The translations under genes were made by a program, and so were the position numbers. A stretch of 64,000 bases of DNA from Photobacterium aquae (GTDB taxonomy: Bacteria; Pseudomonadota; Gammaproteobacteria; Enterobacterales; Vibrionaceae), in assembly GCF_001029445.1 (NCBI RefSeq), contig NZ_LDOT01000006.1:186001-250000 (forward strand). The letters run 5' to 3'. The notes under the pieces were generated by a model. That model searched no databases. It saw nothing but the letters and a program-made list of their open reading frames with translations, and was not told where the DNA came from. Below are positions 1-9,589 of this stretch, piece by piece (position 1 is the stretch's first letter; every line of letters starts with the position of its first letter).

Positions 1-1
1 T

Positions 2-553
2 GTGGGCTTCATGGGCGCGAATGGTCGCGGTACGCATGAATATCACAACGTGATTGACCGTATCGATATCATTACCGGTACATTGGGCAAAGCAATGGGC
101 GGTGCTTCAGGCGGTTACACTGCAGCTAAGAAAGAGGTGATTGACTGGCTGCGTCAGCGTTCACGTCCATACTTGTTCTCTAACTCTGTGGCTCCTGCGA
201 TTGTTTCTGCATCACTGCGCGTTCTTGATCTGCTTGAGGAAAGCGGTGCGCTACGCGATCAATTGTGGGATAACGCTGCACACTTCCGTACACGTATGGA
301 AGACGCGGGTTTCACAATGGGTGGTGCTGATCACGCGATCATTCCAATTATGTTGGGTGATGCGAAAGTTGCCGCAGAATTTGCCGAGCGCTCACTGGCG
401 AAAGGCATCTACGTAGTTGGCTTCTCGTTCCCGGTTGTGCCAAAAGGCCAAGCGCGTATTCGTACCCAGATGTCAGCGGCCCACAGCCGTGAGCAGCTGG
501 ACAAAGCGATCGATGCGTTCATCGAAGTTGGCAAGGACATGGGCATTATCTAA
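2..553 (+). CDS. kbl: 2-amino-3-ketobutyrate CoA ligase, C-terminal part (5' end outside window)
   Basis: This is the last 183 residues of a PLP-dependent alpha-oxoamine synthase. The family cleaves 2-amino-3-ketobutyrate with CoA to glycine and acetyl-CoA, the second step of threonine catabolism. The PLP-lysine region is visible near the start ([13 protein letters not shown], Lys in TLGKA), followed by the usual [13 protein letters not shown] segment and a normal C-terminus ending GKDMGII. The reading frame is open to the window edge, so the gene is truncated by the window and not broken. It is followed 158 bp downstream by tdh, which makes the substrate; in E. coli the two form one operon. 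Assignment is confident from sequence and neighbour. Confidence 0.95.
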   Translation: MGFMGANGRGTHEYHNVIDRIDIITGTLGKAMGGASGGYTAAKKEVIDWLRQRSRPYLFSNSVAPAIVSASLRVLDLLEESGALRDQLWDNAAHFRTRMEDAGFTMGGADHAIIPIMLGDAKVAAEFAERSLAKGIYVVGFSFPVVPKGQARIRTQMSAAHSREQLDKAIDAFIEVGKDMGII

Positions 554-711
554 GTATCTGAATATGGCTAACGCTACCATCTTCTTCTAGTTTTCGGCCC
601 AAATAGAAGGGCAAAGAGACAAGCCCGCTCTAGATATTAAACGGGTGAAAGGGCGGTGGTAGCGATGCATTCAATGTTGTTGTCAGATATTGTTACGTAG
701 TGGAAAAAATG

Positions 712-1743
712 ATGAAAATTAAAGCACTATCAAAGCTAAAACCAGAACAAGGCATTTGGATGACAGAAGTGGACAAGCCAGAGCTTGGCCATAATGACCT
801 GTTGATCCGCATTAAGAAGACCGCGATCTGTGGTACTGATGTTCATATCTATAACTGGGATGAGTGGTCGCAGAAGACAATTCCAGTACCAATGGTTGTA
901 GGCCATGAGTACGTGGGTGAAGTCGTTGGCATTGGTCAGGAAGTACGTGGTTTCGCTCTTGGCGATCGCGTTTCAGGTGAAGGTCATATTACCTGTGGTC
1001 ACTGTCGTAACTGTCGTGGCGGTCGTACGCACTTGTGCCGTAACACCATTGGTGTGGGCGTAAACCGTGAAGGTGCGTTTGCTGAGTACTTGGTGATTCC
1101 TGCTTACAACGCATTTAAGATCCCAGAAGGTATTTCTGATGATTTGGCGTCTATCTTCGACCCGTTTGGTAATGCGGTACACACAGCACTGTCTTTCGAC
1201 CTTGTTGGCGAAGATGTACTGATCACTGGTGCAGGCCCAATCGGTATTATGGCTGCGGCTGTTGCTAAACACGTTGGTGCTCGCCATGTAGTGATCACCG
1301 ATGTAAACGAGTACCGTTTGGATCTTGCCCGTAAAATGGGCGTGACCCGTGCAGTTAACGTTGCTGAAGAGAAGCTGGAAAACGTGATGGCTGAGCTTGG
1401 CATGACGGAAGGCTTCGATGTGGGCCTTGAGATGTCCGGCGTACCGTCAGCGTTCAACAGCATGCTTTCTTGCATGAATCACGGCGGTAAGATTGCGCTG
1501 CTGGGTATTCCGCCATCAGACATGGGTATCGATTGGACTCAGGTGATCTTCAAAGGCTTGGTCATCAAGGGTATCTACGGTCGTGAAATGTTCGAAACGT
1601 GGTACAAGATGGCGTCACTGATCCAATCAGGTTTGGATCTGACCCCAATCATCACACACCACTACAAGATTGATGACTTCCAGCAGGGCTTCGATGTGAT
1701 GCGCTCTGGCCTGTCAGGCAAAGTGATTCTTGATTGGGAATGA
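712..1743 (+). CDS. tdh: L-threonine 3-dehydrogenase
   Basis: A zinc-dependent medium-chain dehydrogenase that oxidises L-threonine to 2-amino-3-ketobutyrate with NAD+, feeding Kbl upstream. The catalytic-zinc region ([27 protein letters not shown]), the structural-zinc cysteines ([15 protein letters not shown]) and the Rossmann motif ([10 protein letters not shown]) are all present. Length is 343 residues, as in E. coli. I chose the ATG at 712 ([12 protein letters not shown]), which matches the family N-terminus, over the GTG at 700; a weak GGA lies 8 bases upstream. The 158-bp gap to kbl is longer than in E. coli and contains small inverted repeats, so an additional processing or promoter site is possible. 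A strong terminator follows. Confidence 0.96.
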   Translation: MKIKALSKLKPEQGIWMTEVDKPELGHNDLLIRIKKTAICGTDVHIYNWDEWSQKTIPVPMVVGHEYVGEVVGIGQEVRGFALGDRVSGEGHITCGHCRNCRGGRTHLCRNTIGVGVNREGAFAEYLVIPAYNAFKIPEGISDDLASIFDPFGNAVHTALSFDLVGEDVLITGAGPIGIMAAAVAKHVGARHVVITDVNEYRLDLARKMGVTRAVNVAEEKLENVMAELGMTEGFDVGLEMSGVPSAFNSMLSCMNHGGKIALLGIPPSDMGIDWTQVIFKGLVIKGIYGREMFETWYKMASLIQSGLDLTPIITHHYKIDDFQQGFDVMRSGLSGKVILDWE

Positions 1744-1776
1744 CTTCCAGTTATACAGAATAAGTACATAAATGAG

Positions 1777-1803
1777 AAACGGGCCGAAAGGCCCGTTTTT
1801 TTG
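1777..1803 (+). terminator. Rho-independent terminator after tdh
   Basis: Stem AACGGGCC / GGCCCGTT with a GAAA loop followed by seven T. It ends the kbl-tdh transcription unit. Confidence 0.92.
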
Positions 1804-2065
1804 TGCTTGAATTTCGTGTTGTACCAACGGCTATACTTTTGTTGCTTCTTGTTTGGTTGTTTAGCTCTGTATTAGCGCTATGCGTAATGTTGCACAATAA
1901 TGGCGTAGTGTTATTGAACCGCTCAGTTAACGGATAAATGTTACGAACAATTGGCAATAAATCTTTTATGAAGAATAAGTAATAAGGTTGGATAAAAACC
2001 TTAGAGTAAAATTCTTACAAGACCTATGACTAAATGGATGTTCAAATTAGTGGTAATCTGAGGAG
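1804..2065. other. Intergenic stretch with no recognised gene
   Basis: With the terminator this makes about 320 bp between tdh and a converging lipoprotein gene. I see no conserved frame, RNA or strong promoter. An antisense-frame ORF here lacks a ribosome site and family features. Confidence 0.5.
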
Positions 2066-2428
2066 TTAATACCAATTATCTTGCTTATATTGACCATAGC
2101 AATACGAGTCTAATACAAACTGGCCATTTACTGTTGATCGACAGCGATATTGTGAACTCCCTGGTAAATAATCCCATGCAGCATCGTAATTGCAGTATGA
2201 ACCATTGCATGAGATGCTTGAACTTCCACTGTTTGAGCTATGTGCGGCACCATAAGCGATTAAAACGATACCAGCAATAGCAACTGGCAGCATGATAGTA
2301 TTAAAAACGCTAAATTCTTCACCATAGTCTAGGTCTTCTTCACCTGTATAGAGGTTATGTGTTGTTGTACATCCAGAACAAAGAGTCAGTATTATAAGGC
2401 TAATAATAATTTTATTAAATTTATTCAT
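2066..2428 (-). CDS. Small lipoprotein of unknown function
   Basis: A 120-residue protein starting MNKFNKIIISLIILTLCSGC, a lysine-poor but typical type II signal peptide whose lipobox (LCSGC) places the acylated Cys at residue 20. The second ATG of the open frame was chosen because it gives the proper signal peptide. A second hydrophobic stretch (FNTIMLPVAIAGIVLIAYGAA) follows about 30 residues later, suggesting one membrane segment or a hydrophobic helix. The C-terminal part carries several Cys (SISCNGSYCNYD, YRCRS, DSYCYGQ) that could form disulfides in the periplasm. No known family was recognised. The gene is AT-rich and monocistronic, next to an AT-rich gap. Confidence 0.75.
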   Translation of the reverse strand: MNKFNKIIISLIILTLCSGCTTTHNLYTGEEDLDYGEEFSVFNTIMLPVAIAGIVLIAYGAAHSSNSGSSSISCNGSYCNYDAAWDYLPGSSQYRCRSTVNGQFVLDSYCYGQYKQDNWY

Positions 2429-3300
2429 GAGTGATAAGTATGGTAATGAGACTGAGTGCATTTATACTCTTTTATTATTGTATATCAAGTTAATTGTATA
2501 GATGATGAGTTTCAATTATTTTAAAATAAATATAATTTGATTAATTTTAATTGCTAAGATGAATTATAAATATTGATATTTTTTGTAACTTACTATTTAT
2601 AATTGCTGATCTAAGGTTCTTCGAAAGCGATTCTGTGTTAAGTTATTGATTAATAATGATATTATTACCTTCTTTGTTAAGGGTTGCACAGGTATGATGT
2701 GATGGCATTTAAATGAATTATAAGTGTATATAAATCAATTGATAGTATATTTTTGAAAGTTATCTTCTTTTGTTGTTGTAAATTAACGTATCAATGAGAT
2801 GTACTACAAGTAGGTGATAAATCTATAAAGAAAACTATTCGACGAGAGCATTGATTGTGAGAAGTATTAATCAATTTGATGATTATGATTTTATCTTTAT
2901 TATATTATTCTTCGAGTGGTTAGCTTGTAATTACCCTCTAATTTGGAGGCGTGAACAAAAGGATGCGATATAATACAATGATATTATTAATTGTGAATTT
3001 AAAGCAGTAATCAAATGTTAACCAATCTAACATTTAATATTATGTGATTATTAACGTTACAAAGTAAAGATAATATTTAGATGCTGAACTAGGTATCTTC
3101 ATGTTAATGCTATATCGTGATTATGGTGATAATTTTATTGCATATGGGACAGTATTGACAGAAACTATGCTAAGTAAAATTTAAATGCCAGATCATTTTT
3201 CGATAGTGAGTAAATCTATCCACTTCTCTATCATAGCGTAGTGCCTTAAATGGAAATGCTATTTCTGTGTTTATGAATCATCCAATATAAAGTTAGCTAA
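2429..3300. other. AT-rich gap upstream of the PLD/helicase operon
   Basis: About 870 bp of conspicuously AT-rich DNA without a frame longer than a few dozen codons on either strand and without a recognisable RNA gene. It must contain the promoter of the operon starting at 3301 and of the lipoprotein on the other strand. Its composition differs from both neighbours and fits horizontally acquired or H-NS-silenced DNA. Confidence 0.55.
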
Positions 3301-4695
3301 ATGTTTATAAAACAATTTTTCACTGAGTTCGACGATACACTCACACAATCCTTGAATATTGACCCATTAGGTATGACGATGATTTGGTCTCGTTTAGGTC
3401 AGGATATCTTTCATAATCGTGTGAGCTCTATTTCTAATGATGTGCGAAATTACACGCTAAACCTTTTACATCACTACGTGATTAAGCGTGTGGTAGAAGC
3501 TCAAACGGATCTCAGTCGCTGTTTACAGGCGGTCTATGGTCATACCGATACATTAGCGTTTAAACAAGCATGTTTGATCTATCTAGAGAACCTGTTTGTT
3601 TTTTCTATGCTTGAGGCTGAAGAGCAGCAGCAAGTTAGCGTGCAAACCCAAGGAATATTAGGCACTTCAAAAGCACGATTACTCATTAGCTCAGGTACGC
3701 TAACCAAACCGTTGAAATTTACCAGAGAACAGTCAGGCCAATTGTTAGTAAGACAACTGACTTTGGGGGTGAGCGGCCGTTATAAAACGCCTTTCACGGA
3801 AATGCTGTTTTTTGATAAAGAGTACCGTTACCATCAGTCTCAAAGCGCAGTTCTTTGGGAAAAAGCCACGAACTTCTTTGAACAAAACGAAGAGCTTAAT
3901 GGCTTGGCAAATGCATTGTTTGAACATTTACAGGAAGTGATCAAACAAGATGCTAAGGTGCCAGAAATATTGTGGCAAGACGTTTCCAAGTCTATCAAAC
4001 AAGCTTATGCACAGCAGTTTGCGACACCGGCCGTTGTAGGTAAACAAAGTAAAGCGTTTTGGTTAAACGTTACCGAGCTTGACCAAAATGCGGCAGGTTC
4101 ACTGTATGAAATCATTAATACTCGGACGGATGAAACAGGGTCTGCGCAGCCGTTCTTTGAACAAGCGATTGAAAATGAAAATAACGCGTTTGAAAAACAA
4201 AAGTTGGTTGATATCTGCCACGTTGAGCCATTGCTTGCTGAATGCGAGCTGTTGTTTAGCGTATTAATGAGCCAACGCGTACAGACAGAAGAGGAAGTGT
4301 ATCAGCGGTATCTAGGGTTAGAGCGTAACGTCAATTCGATTATTCACCTTGCACGTGATCTGCAACACAATATTGACATTAAGTCCAAGTTTTCTGGCGT
4401 CGCCAAAAAGCGTTATGAAGCGCTACTTGCATTGGCACAACTCGATAATACGGATTCACAAGCCAATATGACGTTACTGGTGGACGCATTACTGAAATAC
4501 CATCGTGCGATCATGAATCAACGAGGCCAAAGCCCTTGGGTTGAGCGTGATAGCCAAGGTGATTATCGCTGTCATATTAAATTACGGACGCTTCCAACAG
4601 CAGCACAAAGGCCATACAAAACATGGTTCAATCGTTATTATCTCGATCAGTTTAGCCAGCTTATTCGTGGTCTAGAGGGAAAATCCAATGACTAA
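3301..4695 (+). CDS. Unknown protein, first gene of PLD nuclease/SNF2 helicase operon
   Basis: A 464-residue, mostly helical, soluble protein without signal peptide or transmembrane segment. I do not recognise a domain. Visible features are an N-terminal helical region, a central segment with VSGRYKTPFTEMLFFDKEY, and a basic C-terminus (RTLPTAAQRPYKTWFNRYYLDQF). The stop codon overlaps the start of the next gene (ATGACTAA, 8 bp), so the two are almost certainly translationally coupled, and the set of three genes is one operon. By context it should be a specificity, scaffold or regulatory subunit of the PLD/helicase machine. The ribosome site is weak (only AAAG-like), so the exact start is uncertain. 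Confidence 0.85.
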   Translation: MFIKQFFTEFDDTLTQSLNIDPLGMTMIWSRLGQDIFHNRVSSISNDVRNYTLNLLHHYVIKRVVEAQTDLSRCLQAVYGHTDTLAFKQACLIYLENLFVFSMLEAEEQQQVSVQTQGILGTSKARLLISSGTLTKPLKFTREQSGQLLVRQLTLGVSGRYKTPFTEMLFFDKEYRYHQSQSAVLWEKATNFFEQNEELNGLANALFEHLQEVIKQDAKVPEILWQDVSKSIKQAYAQQFATPAVVGKQSKAFWLNVTELDQNAAGSLYEIINTRTDETGSAQPFFEQAIENENNAFEKQKLVDICHVEPLLAECELLFSVLMSQRVQTEEEVYQRYLGLERNVNSIIHLARDLQHNIDIKSKFSGVAKKRYEALLALAQLDNTDSQANMTLLVDALLKYHRAIMNQRGQSPWVERDSQGDYRCHIKLRTLPTAAQRPYKTWFNRYYLDQFSQLIRGLEGKSND

Positions 4696-6694
4696 ATCAT
4701 TTAAACTGGCTGAAGAGCTCGCGAAACAGCTGCAATCGTTAGGCCATATCAAACATGCTTGGTTCACGACATTCAATCTCAATATGGATTTTTTTGAGCG
4801 GCACGTTTTGTCGACGCTATTGCAGATGGATAAACCACGTAGTCGCATTGACTTTGAGCTAATGCAGCAAAAGTTAAATGGCGGTATTAAAGAAGGGCGT
4901 AAAGGCAACGCAAATATTATCGCCAACATGGATGTCAAAGTGTTCGCCGATCAGCGTATGTATGATGCGAGTGATCTAAAACGCACCGCGATTGAAGTGT
5001 ATGGTGTGAACCCAGCTTTACTGGATGGTGGGCGCAAGAAAGTATTGAATAACAGTACACTCTTTCATCCTAAAGTCATCTTTCTTCAAGATGAAGATGG
5101 GCAGGCCATACTGGGAGCTGGTAGCGCTAACCTGACACTCAGTGGTTGGTCAACGAATCAAGAAGTCTTCACCTTTCAGCGTGTTGAGTGCCAGTACCAA
5201 GTAGAAGCCATTCGAGCTTTTTTTAAGCCTTTGTTTGAAGTCAATCAAGTTGAAACAAAGATCAGCTTTCCACGCAACTTGCGTTCTGAAATTACTCCCT
5301 CAGACTGGTGTTTTGTTCATACGTTCATCAAAAATAGCAGTGATGGAAAGCATAAGACGCTGTTAAGTCATTTATTGGGGCATTCAGATGAGGCAGCACG
5401 AGACTTAGTGGTTTGGTCTCCCTATTTTCCATCGGATTTGGCGGGTTTCATTCAACGTCTAAAAAGTGTCGCATTACCCCATCAACTGAAACTGCATCTT
5501 GTGCCTGATTTGGTTGAAAATCAGCGCATGCGAACACAGTGGTCAGAAGATTTATTACCGTTGTTTTCTGATGAATCTATGCGTTTTTATCGTAGTCCGA
5601 TAGCAAAAGACGAAAGAAGTGAGTTGTGCCATGCCAAGGTCTGGATGACAAACGATAAGCTTGCTATTGGTTCTTGGAACTTTACAACACCGGGCTCAAA
5701 TCTCGATTTAGACAGTAAAGGGGCTGGGCAGGTGAATATTGAAGCGGGCATCATTCTGGCCAACCAGCAGCCTTTACAGACTGTACTGACACAGTTACTC
5801 AGTATCACCGAAGATAACTTCATGCAGAGTAAAGAGTTAAGTCAGCATGTACTTGAAGTGGCCGAGCTGATGCCGGTGGAAACTCGAGTCGTATTTGATT
5901 GGCAAACGCTGACTTATCACATCGAACTTCTCAAAATAGACGACGACTTAGCATGGCAAAGTGTGGAGTTACACCTTCCAGATCTTGACGAGCCGTTGTA
6001 TGTAGTAAAAACGGCGAGCGAAACTGTCTACGCAACAACACATAAGTTATCTCAAGAGCCACAAGCGTTGTTGGTGAACCATGCTTATGAGTTGGTTTTA
6101 ACGAATGGCTTGCGTTATAGAGGCTTTATTGTTGAGCACAACAGTATGATGCGTCGCGTTGAAGAGTTTGAGTCTCTGGACGATATCTTTAATAGCCTCA
6201 TTGAAGGGCGTTCATTAGAGAGCAACCCAAATGCATCGTTGCGTAGCGCAATACTCGGTAACGATCATGATTGGTTGGACGAACAAGAGGCGGGCTCGCT
6301 ATCCGAACCACAGTCATCACCAACGTTAAGTTATTTTAGGATGTTTCAGGCAATGGACAGCTTTGAGCAACGTATTCAAACACTGAAGTCGGATCGCATG
6401 ATTGAGCAATACGCTTTTGTTGTTCCTGGCTGTTTGGTTGAGATGGGGTTAAAAATACGCCATGAACTGACAGAAAATGCCAATGTATTTAACTGGTATA
6501 TGAAGCAAGAGTTTAATCTTCTGGTCGATCAAGTGAAGAAAAATGCCAATGATTCCGACCTAAAAGCACGTTTAAGTGATTTGCGTTTCAAAAGCAACGA
6601 TAGTGTGATTCGCGCGAAAGAGCTGCAAAACAGTATTGGCAGTGGTCAATATCGTAGCCTTATCAAAGGTAAGTGTAATTATGTTTCTATCTGA
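4688..6694 (+). CDS. Phospholipase-D-fold nuclease-like protein with two HKD motifs
   Basis: A 668-residue protein with two PLD-type active-site motifs: HPK at residues 127-129 followed by GSAN at 145-148, and HAK at 315-317 followed by GSWN at 328-331. One polypeptide therefore carries both halves of a PLD active site, as in bacterial PLD nucleases and restriction-type effectors rather than secreted lipases; no signal peptide is seen. The C-terminal about 250 residues are of unknown type and acidic. It overlaps the upstream gene by 8 bp and the downstream helicase by 14 bp. The combination with a SNF2-like ATPase points to a DNA-targeting defence complex in the cytoplasm; nuclease activity is inferred, not shown. 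Confidence 0.9.
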   Translation: MTKSFKLAEELAKQLQSLGHIKHAWFTTFNLNMDFFERHVLSTLLQMDKPRSRIDFELMQQKLNGGIKEGRKGNANIIANMDVKVFADQRMYDASDLKRTAIEVYGVNPALLDGGRKKVLNNSTLFHPKVIFLQDEDGQAILGAGSANLTLSGWSTNQEVFTFQRVECQYQVEAIRAFFKPLFEVNQVETKISFPRNLRSEITPSDWCFVHTFIKNSSDGKHKTLLSHLLGHSDEAARDLVVWSPYFPSDLAGFIQRLKSVALPHQLKLHLVPDLVENQRMRTQWSEDLLPLFSDESMRFYRSPIAKDERSELCHAKVWMTNDKLAIGSWNFTTPGSNLDLDSKGAGQVNIEAGIILANQQPLQTVLTQLLSITEDNFMQSKELSQHVLEVAELMPVETRVVFDWQTLTYHIELLKIDDDLAWQSVELHLPDLDEPLYVVKTASETVYATTHKLSQEPQALLVNHAYELVLTNGLRYRGFIVEHNSMMRRVEEFESLDDIFNSLIEGRSLESNPNASLRSAILGNDHDWLDEQEAGSLSEPQSSPTLSYFRMFQAMDSFEQRIQTLKSDRMIEQYAFVVPGCLVEMGLKIRHELTENANVFNWYMKQEFNLLVDQVKKNANDSDLKARLSDLRFKSNDSVIRAKELQNSIGSGQYRSLIKGKCNYVSI

Positions 6695-9356
6695 TTGGGC
6701 GACAATAACGCCAGAAGCCGTGTCACAGCAGATGAGCTTTGACGAAGGTAATAAAGAGTGGCGCTACCAAGCAGGCCTAAGCACCTCAATGGCCGCGAAG
6801 CAAGCGGAAGGTGTTGCCTATCTTTGTCGTTTGCTGCAACAGCATCACCTTGCCCTGCTGGCGGATGAGGTTGGTATGGGCAAAACCTTTCAAGCGATAG
6901 GGGTGATCCGTTTACTGCAACAGCTGAAACCCGATGCAAAAATATTGGTGATTGCACCCAATAGAAATATTTGCTCTCAATGGAAAGGGGAATTTGGTGC
7001 GTTTGAGCAAGATCATTGGCATGGTGAGTCGCGCAAGCCATTGGAGGTAGCAGAGCCTGAGTCCAAATTAGAAGCAATGATTGAACGTGTTGGTAAGGGA
7101 GATCACCATGTGTACTTCACCACCATTCATGCGTTGAGTGGATTAACGAAAGAATCTGACGGAGCAGATAAGGTTGGATTAGCGCGTGAACATGCACTTG
7201 AACTAAAAGCGCGTGTCATGAATTACCTGCACCAAGAAGGATTCGATCTTTTAGTGATCGATGAGGCGCACTACTTACGGGCACGTGAAGGTGGTTCTCA
7301 AAAAGTGGCCGCAGCGAAAGCTTTTTTCGGAGAAGGGGAAGGCGAGTGCCCATTAGCAAAACGCGTATTACTGATGACAGCCACGCCGACGCATTCATCC
7401 GTAAATGATGTCGCGAATATATTGCGTTATTTTGCTGCGGAAGATGACTTGAAAAATAGCGTGACACAGAATGATTTCGATGCGGCTCATTTACTGACGA
7501 AATATGGTTTACGACGCCTGCGCCTCTTACAAGGAAAAAATGGGGTGCATTATGCTAAGCAGCATTATCGTAAAGAGATTGCACATCCTGTTTCGTTTGC
7601 GGAAAACCAAAATGCAGAACTGTTTTTTGGGCTCTATCAGCGCCAGTTGGTGAAACAGTTTCAAGCAAAAGCATCTAACCGACAGTTTCTTTACGGTTAT
7701 CTTGAAGGATTTGAGTCCTTTGGTGAGCATGATCGACAAGCGATTAAACAGGATGCTGAACAGCAAACAAATGAACATGGAAAAGACGCATTTAGCAAAG
7801 CGCCTGATACCGAGCTTCTGCATCAATTGAGCCAAGAGTATTACGGCTGTTTCAATGAATTTCCCGAACATCCAAAATATAAAGCGCTAGTTGATATATT
7901 TGTACCTGAAATGCTTACGCCAGACGGCCTTGATGATATCAAGCATTTGGTTTTTGTGCGCCGTATCCCCTCAGTACGAGAACTGACAAAGCGAGTGAAT
8001 ACTCGATACGATAACGTGTTGGGTCATCAAATAGCGCAAGCCCTTGAGCTTAATGAAAGCGAATTAAAAGCGTGGCAGCAAAGTCATTGGAGTCGCGTTT
8101 GGTTAAACCGTTATTTTAACCATGCCGAAGAGTTTGAAGAGCCTTTGCCAGAAGATGATGAAGATACGAGTGAGCTAAGTGCCGATGACAATCAACTGCG
8201 TTCGCGTATCACAGAGTTGTTTGTGGTGAAGAAGCGTGATCCTAACGCGTTGGAAGATACGCGAAACACCGAATGTACCAATGTCGGCTTGCGTTTTCGT
8301 AAGCCTGAAAGTATTTTTTCGCTCTTTTTAGAACCCTCATTGGATTATGAAAAAGAAGCATACGGTTATCATTTTGAGCAACAAAGTGGTGATCGTAAAC
8401 GTGCGACGTATTCAACGGCCGCGATGTCTCAAAGAGCGCAGCGACATCAGTTGAATAACGTTGCTGTTAATGAAGAGACACAAATTAGCGAAAATCTGCC
8501 AACCATTTGGCAGCACCTGTTTGAACAGTTGAGTGATACTGAGAAAGCGCGGTTCCGTAAATGGAACGCTGCAACAAAAGAGAACTTTGCTAACTATTTC
8601 AAGGCGGGTGTTTTGTTTGCAAGTCCTGTGATGGTGGAACTGTTCTGTTGGTTCTATCAATTTGATAAAAACAATCGTTTATACAAAAGCGGTGAGAGCG
8701 CGCATACACGTTACATAGATTTTATTCAACATACAGCGCCAAAGTTATCAGAGTCTATGTTGTTGTGGTATTTCAAAGCCGCACTAGAAACCTTTGAAGA
8801 TGTGTGTAAAAAGATCGCTCGTGTGGGCCTTGATGAATACGATAACGACTGGCGAGCCCTCAAAGGGCATACATCACCAGCAGCGTTTGCAAGCGGTGAG
8901 ACCTCAAACCGAGATAGCCTACAGTTGAGCTTTAATTCGCCGTTTTATCCTAATGTTTTGGTGGCAACGTCTGTTTTTCAAGAAGGTGTCAACTTGCATC
9001 TGCAGTGTAATCAGGTTCATCACTACGGTATAGCTGGGAATCCTGGCGATCATGAACAACGTGTTGGGAGACTAGATCGGCTATTTAGCAAGGTTAACCG
9101 GCAGTTTAAAAACGGTCCACAAGGTGAGTTGAGGATAAGTTTTCCTTATTTGGAACACTCATTTGATGAAGATCAGCTGGCCTCTTTTTTGGAACGAAAG
9201 GCTCGTGCTGAAAGTAAACTAGATAAATGTTTACTGGATGATCATGATGCGCACGTAGGAACAGGAAAATCACAGCATTGGCAGCGTTATTTAAAACAAC
9301 CTGAGTCAGGAGATGGGTCTAGAGTAGCAGATCCTTACCCAGCTAGATTCAAGTAA
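6681..9356 (+). CDS. SNF2/RapA-type superfamily 2 helicase-like ATPase
   Basis: An 891-residue SF2 ATPase. Numbered from the chosen ATG at 6681, motif I is DEVGMGKT (62-69), motif Ia VIAPNR, motif II DEAH (194-197), motif III LLMTATPTHSS, and the C-terminal RecA-like lobe has TSVFQEGVNLHLQC (motif V) and QRVGRLDR (motif VI, near 792-799). The DEVGMGKT/QRxGRxxR pattern is that of SNF2/RapA translocases. A long insert between the lobes (about 300-700) is unclassified. The ATG at 6681 has a good site (AAAGGTAAG) 8 bases upstream and overlaps the PLD gene by 14 bp; the longer frame from 6636 lacks this. Likely a DNA translocase feeding or controlling the PLD nuclease; the pairing resembles but does not match DISARM. 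Confidence 0.92.
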   Translation: MFLSDWATITPEAVSQQMSFDEGNKEWRYQAGLSTSMAAKQAEGVAYLCRLLQQHHLALLADEVGMGKTFQAIGVIRLLQQLKPDAKILVIAPNRNICSQWKGEFGAFEQDHWHGESRKPLEVAEPESKLEAMIERVGKGDHHVYFTTIHALSGLTKESDGADKVGLAREHALELKARVMNYLHQEGFDLLVIDEAHYLRAREGGSQKVAAAKAFFGEGEGECPLAKRVLLMTATPTHSSVNDVANILRYFAAEDDLKNSVTQNDFDAAHLLTKYGLRRLRLLQGKNGVHYAKQHYRKEIAHPVSFAENQNAELFFGLYQRQLVKQFQAKASNRQFLYGYLEGFESFGEHDRQAIKQDAEQQTNEHGKDAFSKAPDTELLHQLSQEYYGCFNEFPEHPKYKALVDIFVPEMLTPDGLDDIKHLVFVRRIPSVRELTKRVNTRYDNVLGHQIAQALELNESELKAWQQSHWSRVWLNRYFNHAEEFEEPLPEDDEDTSELSADDNQLRSRITELFVVKKRDPNALEDTRNTECTNVGLRFRKPESIFSLFLEPSLDYEKEAYGYHFEQQSGDRKRATYSTAAMSQRAQRHQLNNVAVNEETQISENLPTIWQHLFEQLSDTEKARFRKWNAATKENFANYFKAGVLFASPVMVELFCWFYQFDKNNRLYKSGESAHTRYIDFIQHTAPKLSESMLLWYFKAALETFEDVCKKIARVGLDEYDNDWRALKGHTSPAAFASGETSNRDSLQLSFNSPFYPNVLVATSVFQEGVNLHLQCNQVHHYGIAGNPGDHEQRVGRLDRLFSKVNRQFKNGPQGELRISFPYLEHSFDEDQLASFLERKARAESKLDKCLLDDHDAHVGTGKSQHWQRYLKQPESGDGSRVADPYPARFK

Positions 9357-9487
9357 GTAAATGCTTTATTTTAGCAGTTTGAGTTTTTATGAAATTGAAA
9401 CATCACTATTTCTATCAGAAGCTTATATCTGTTACATTCGTCAATCTTGCAAAAGTTCTTATTGAATTATTTTGCTTATATGAATGG

Positions 9488-9530
9488 ATAATCAGGGTGT
9501 TTAGTTAGTATCAACCCTGATTATCGTTTT
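9488..9530 (+). terminator. Terminator of the PLD/helicase operon
   Basis: Perfect 11-bp inverted repeat (ATAATCAGGGT / ACCCTGATTAT) with a 15-base loop, followed by CGTTTT. It sits between the converging helicase and ankyrin genes and may act in both directions. Confidence 0.65.
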
Positions 9531-9589
9531 GTACAACCATTACAAAAGTAAGATTAAATTTCCCTATTTACCTTACCATTGGTAAATTA

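Noticed and set aside
3301..9356. Calling the PLD/helicase operon DISARM
   Set aside because: No drmA, drmB or methyltransferase gene is present; only the PLD and SNF2 pairing is shared.
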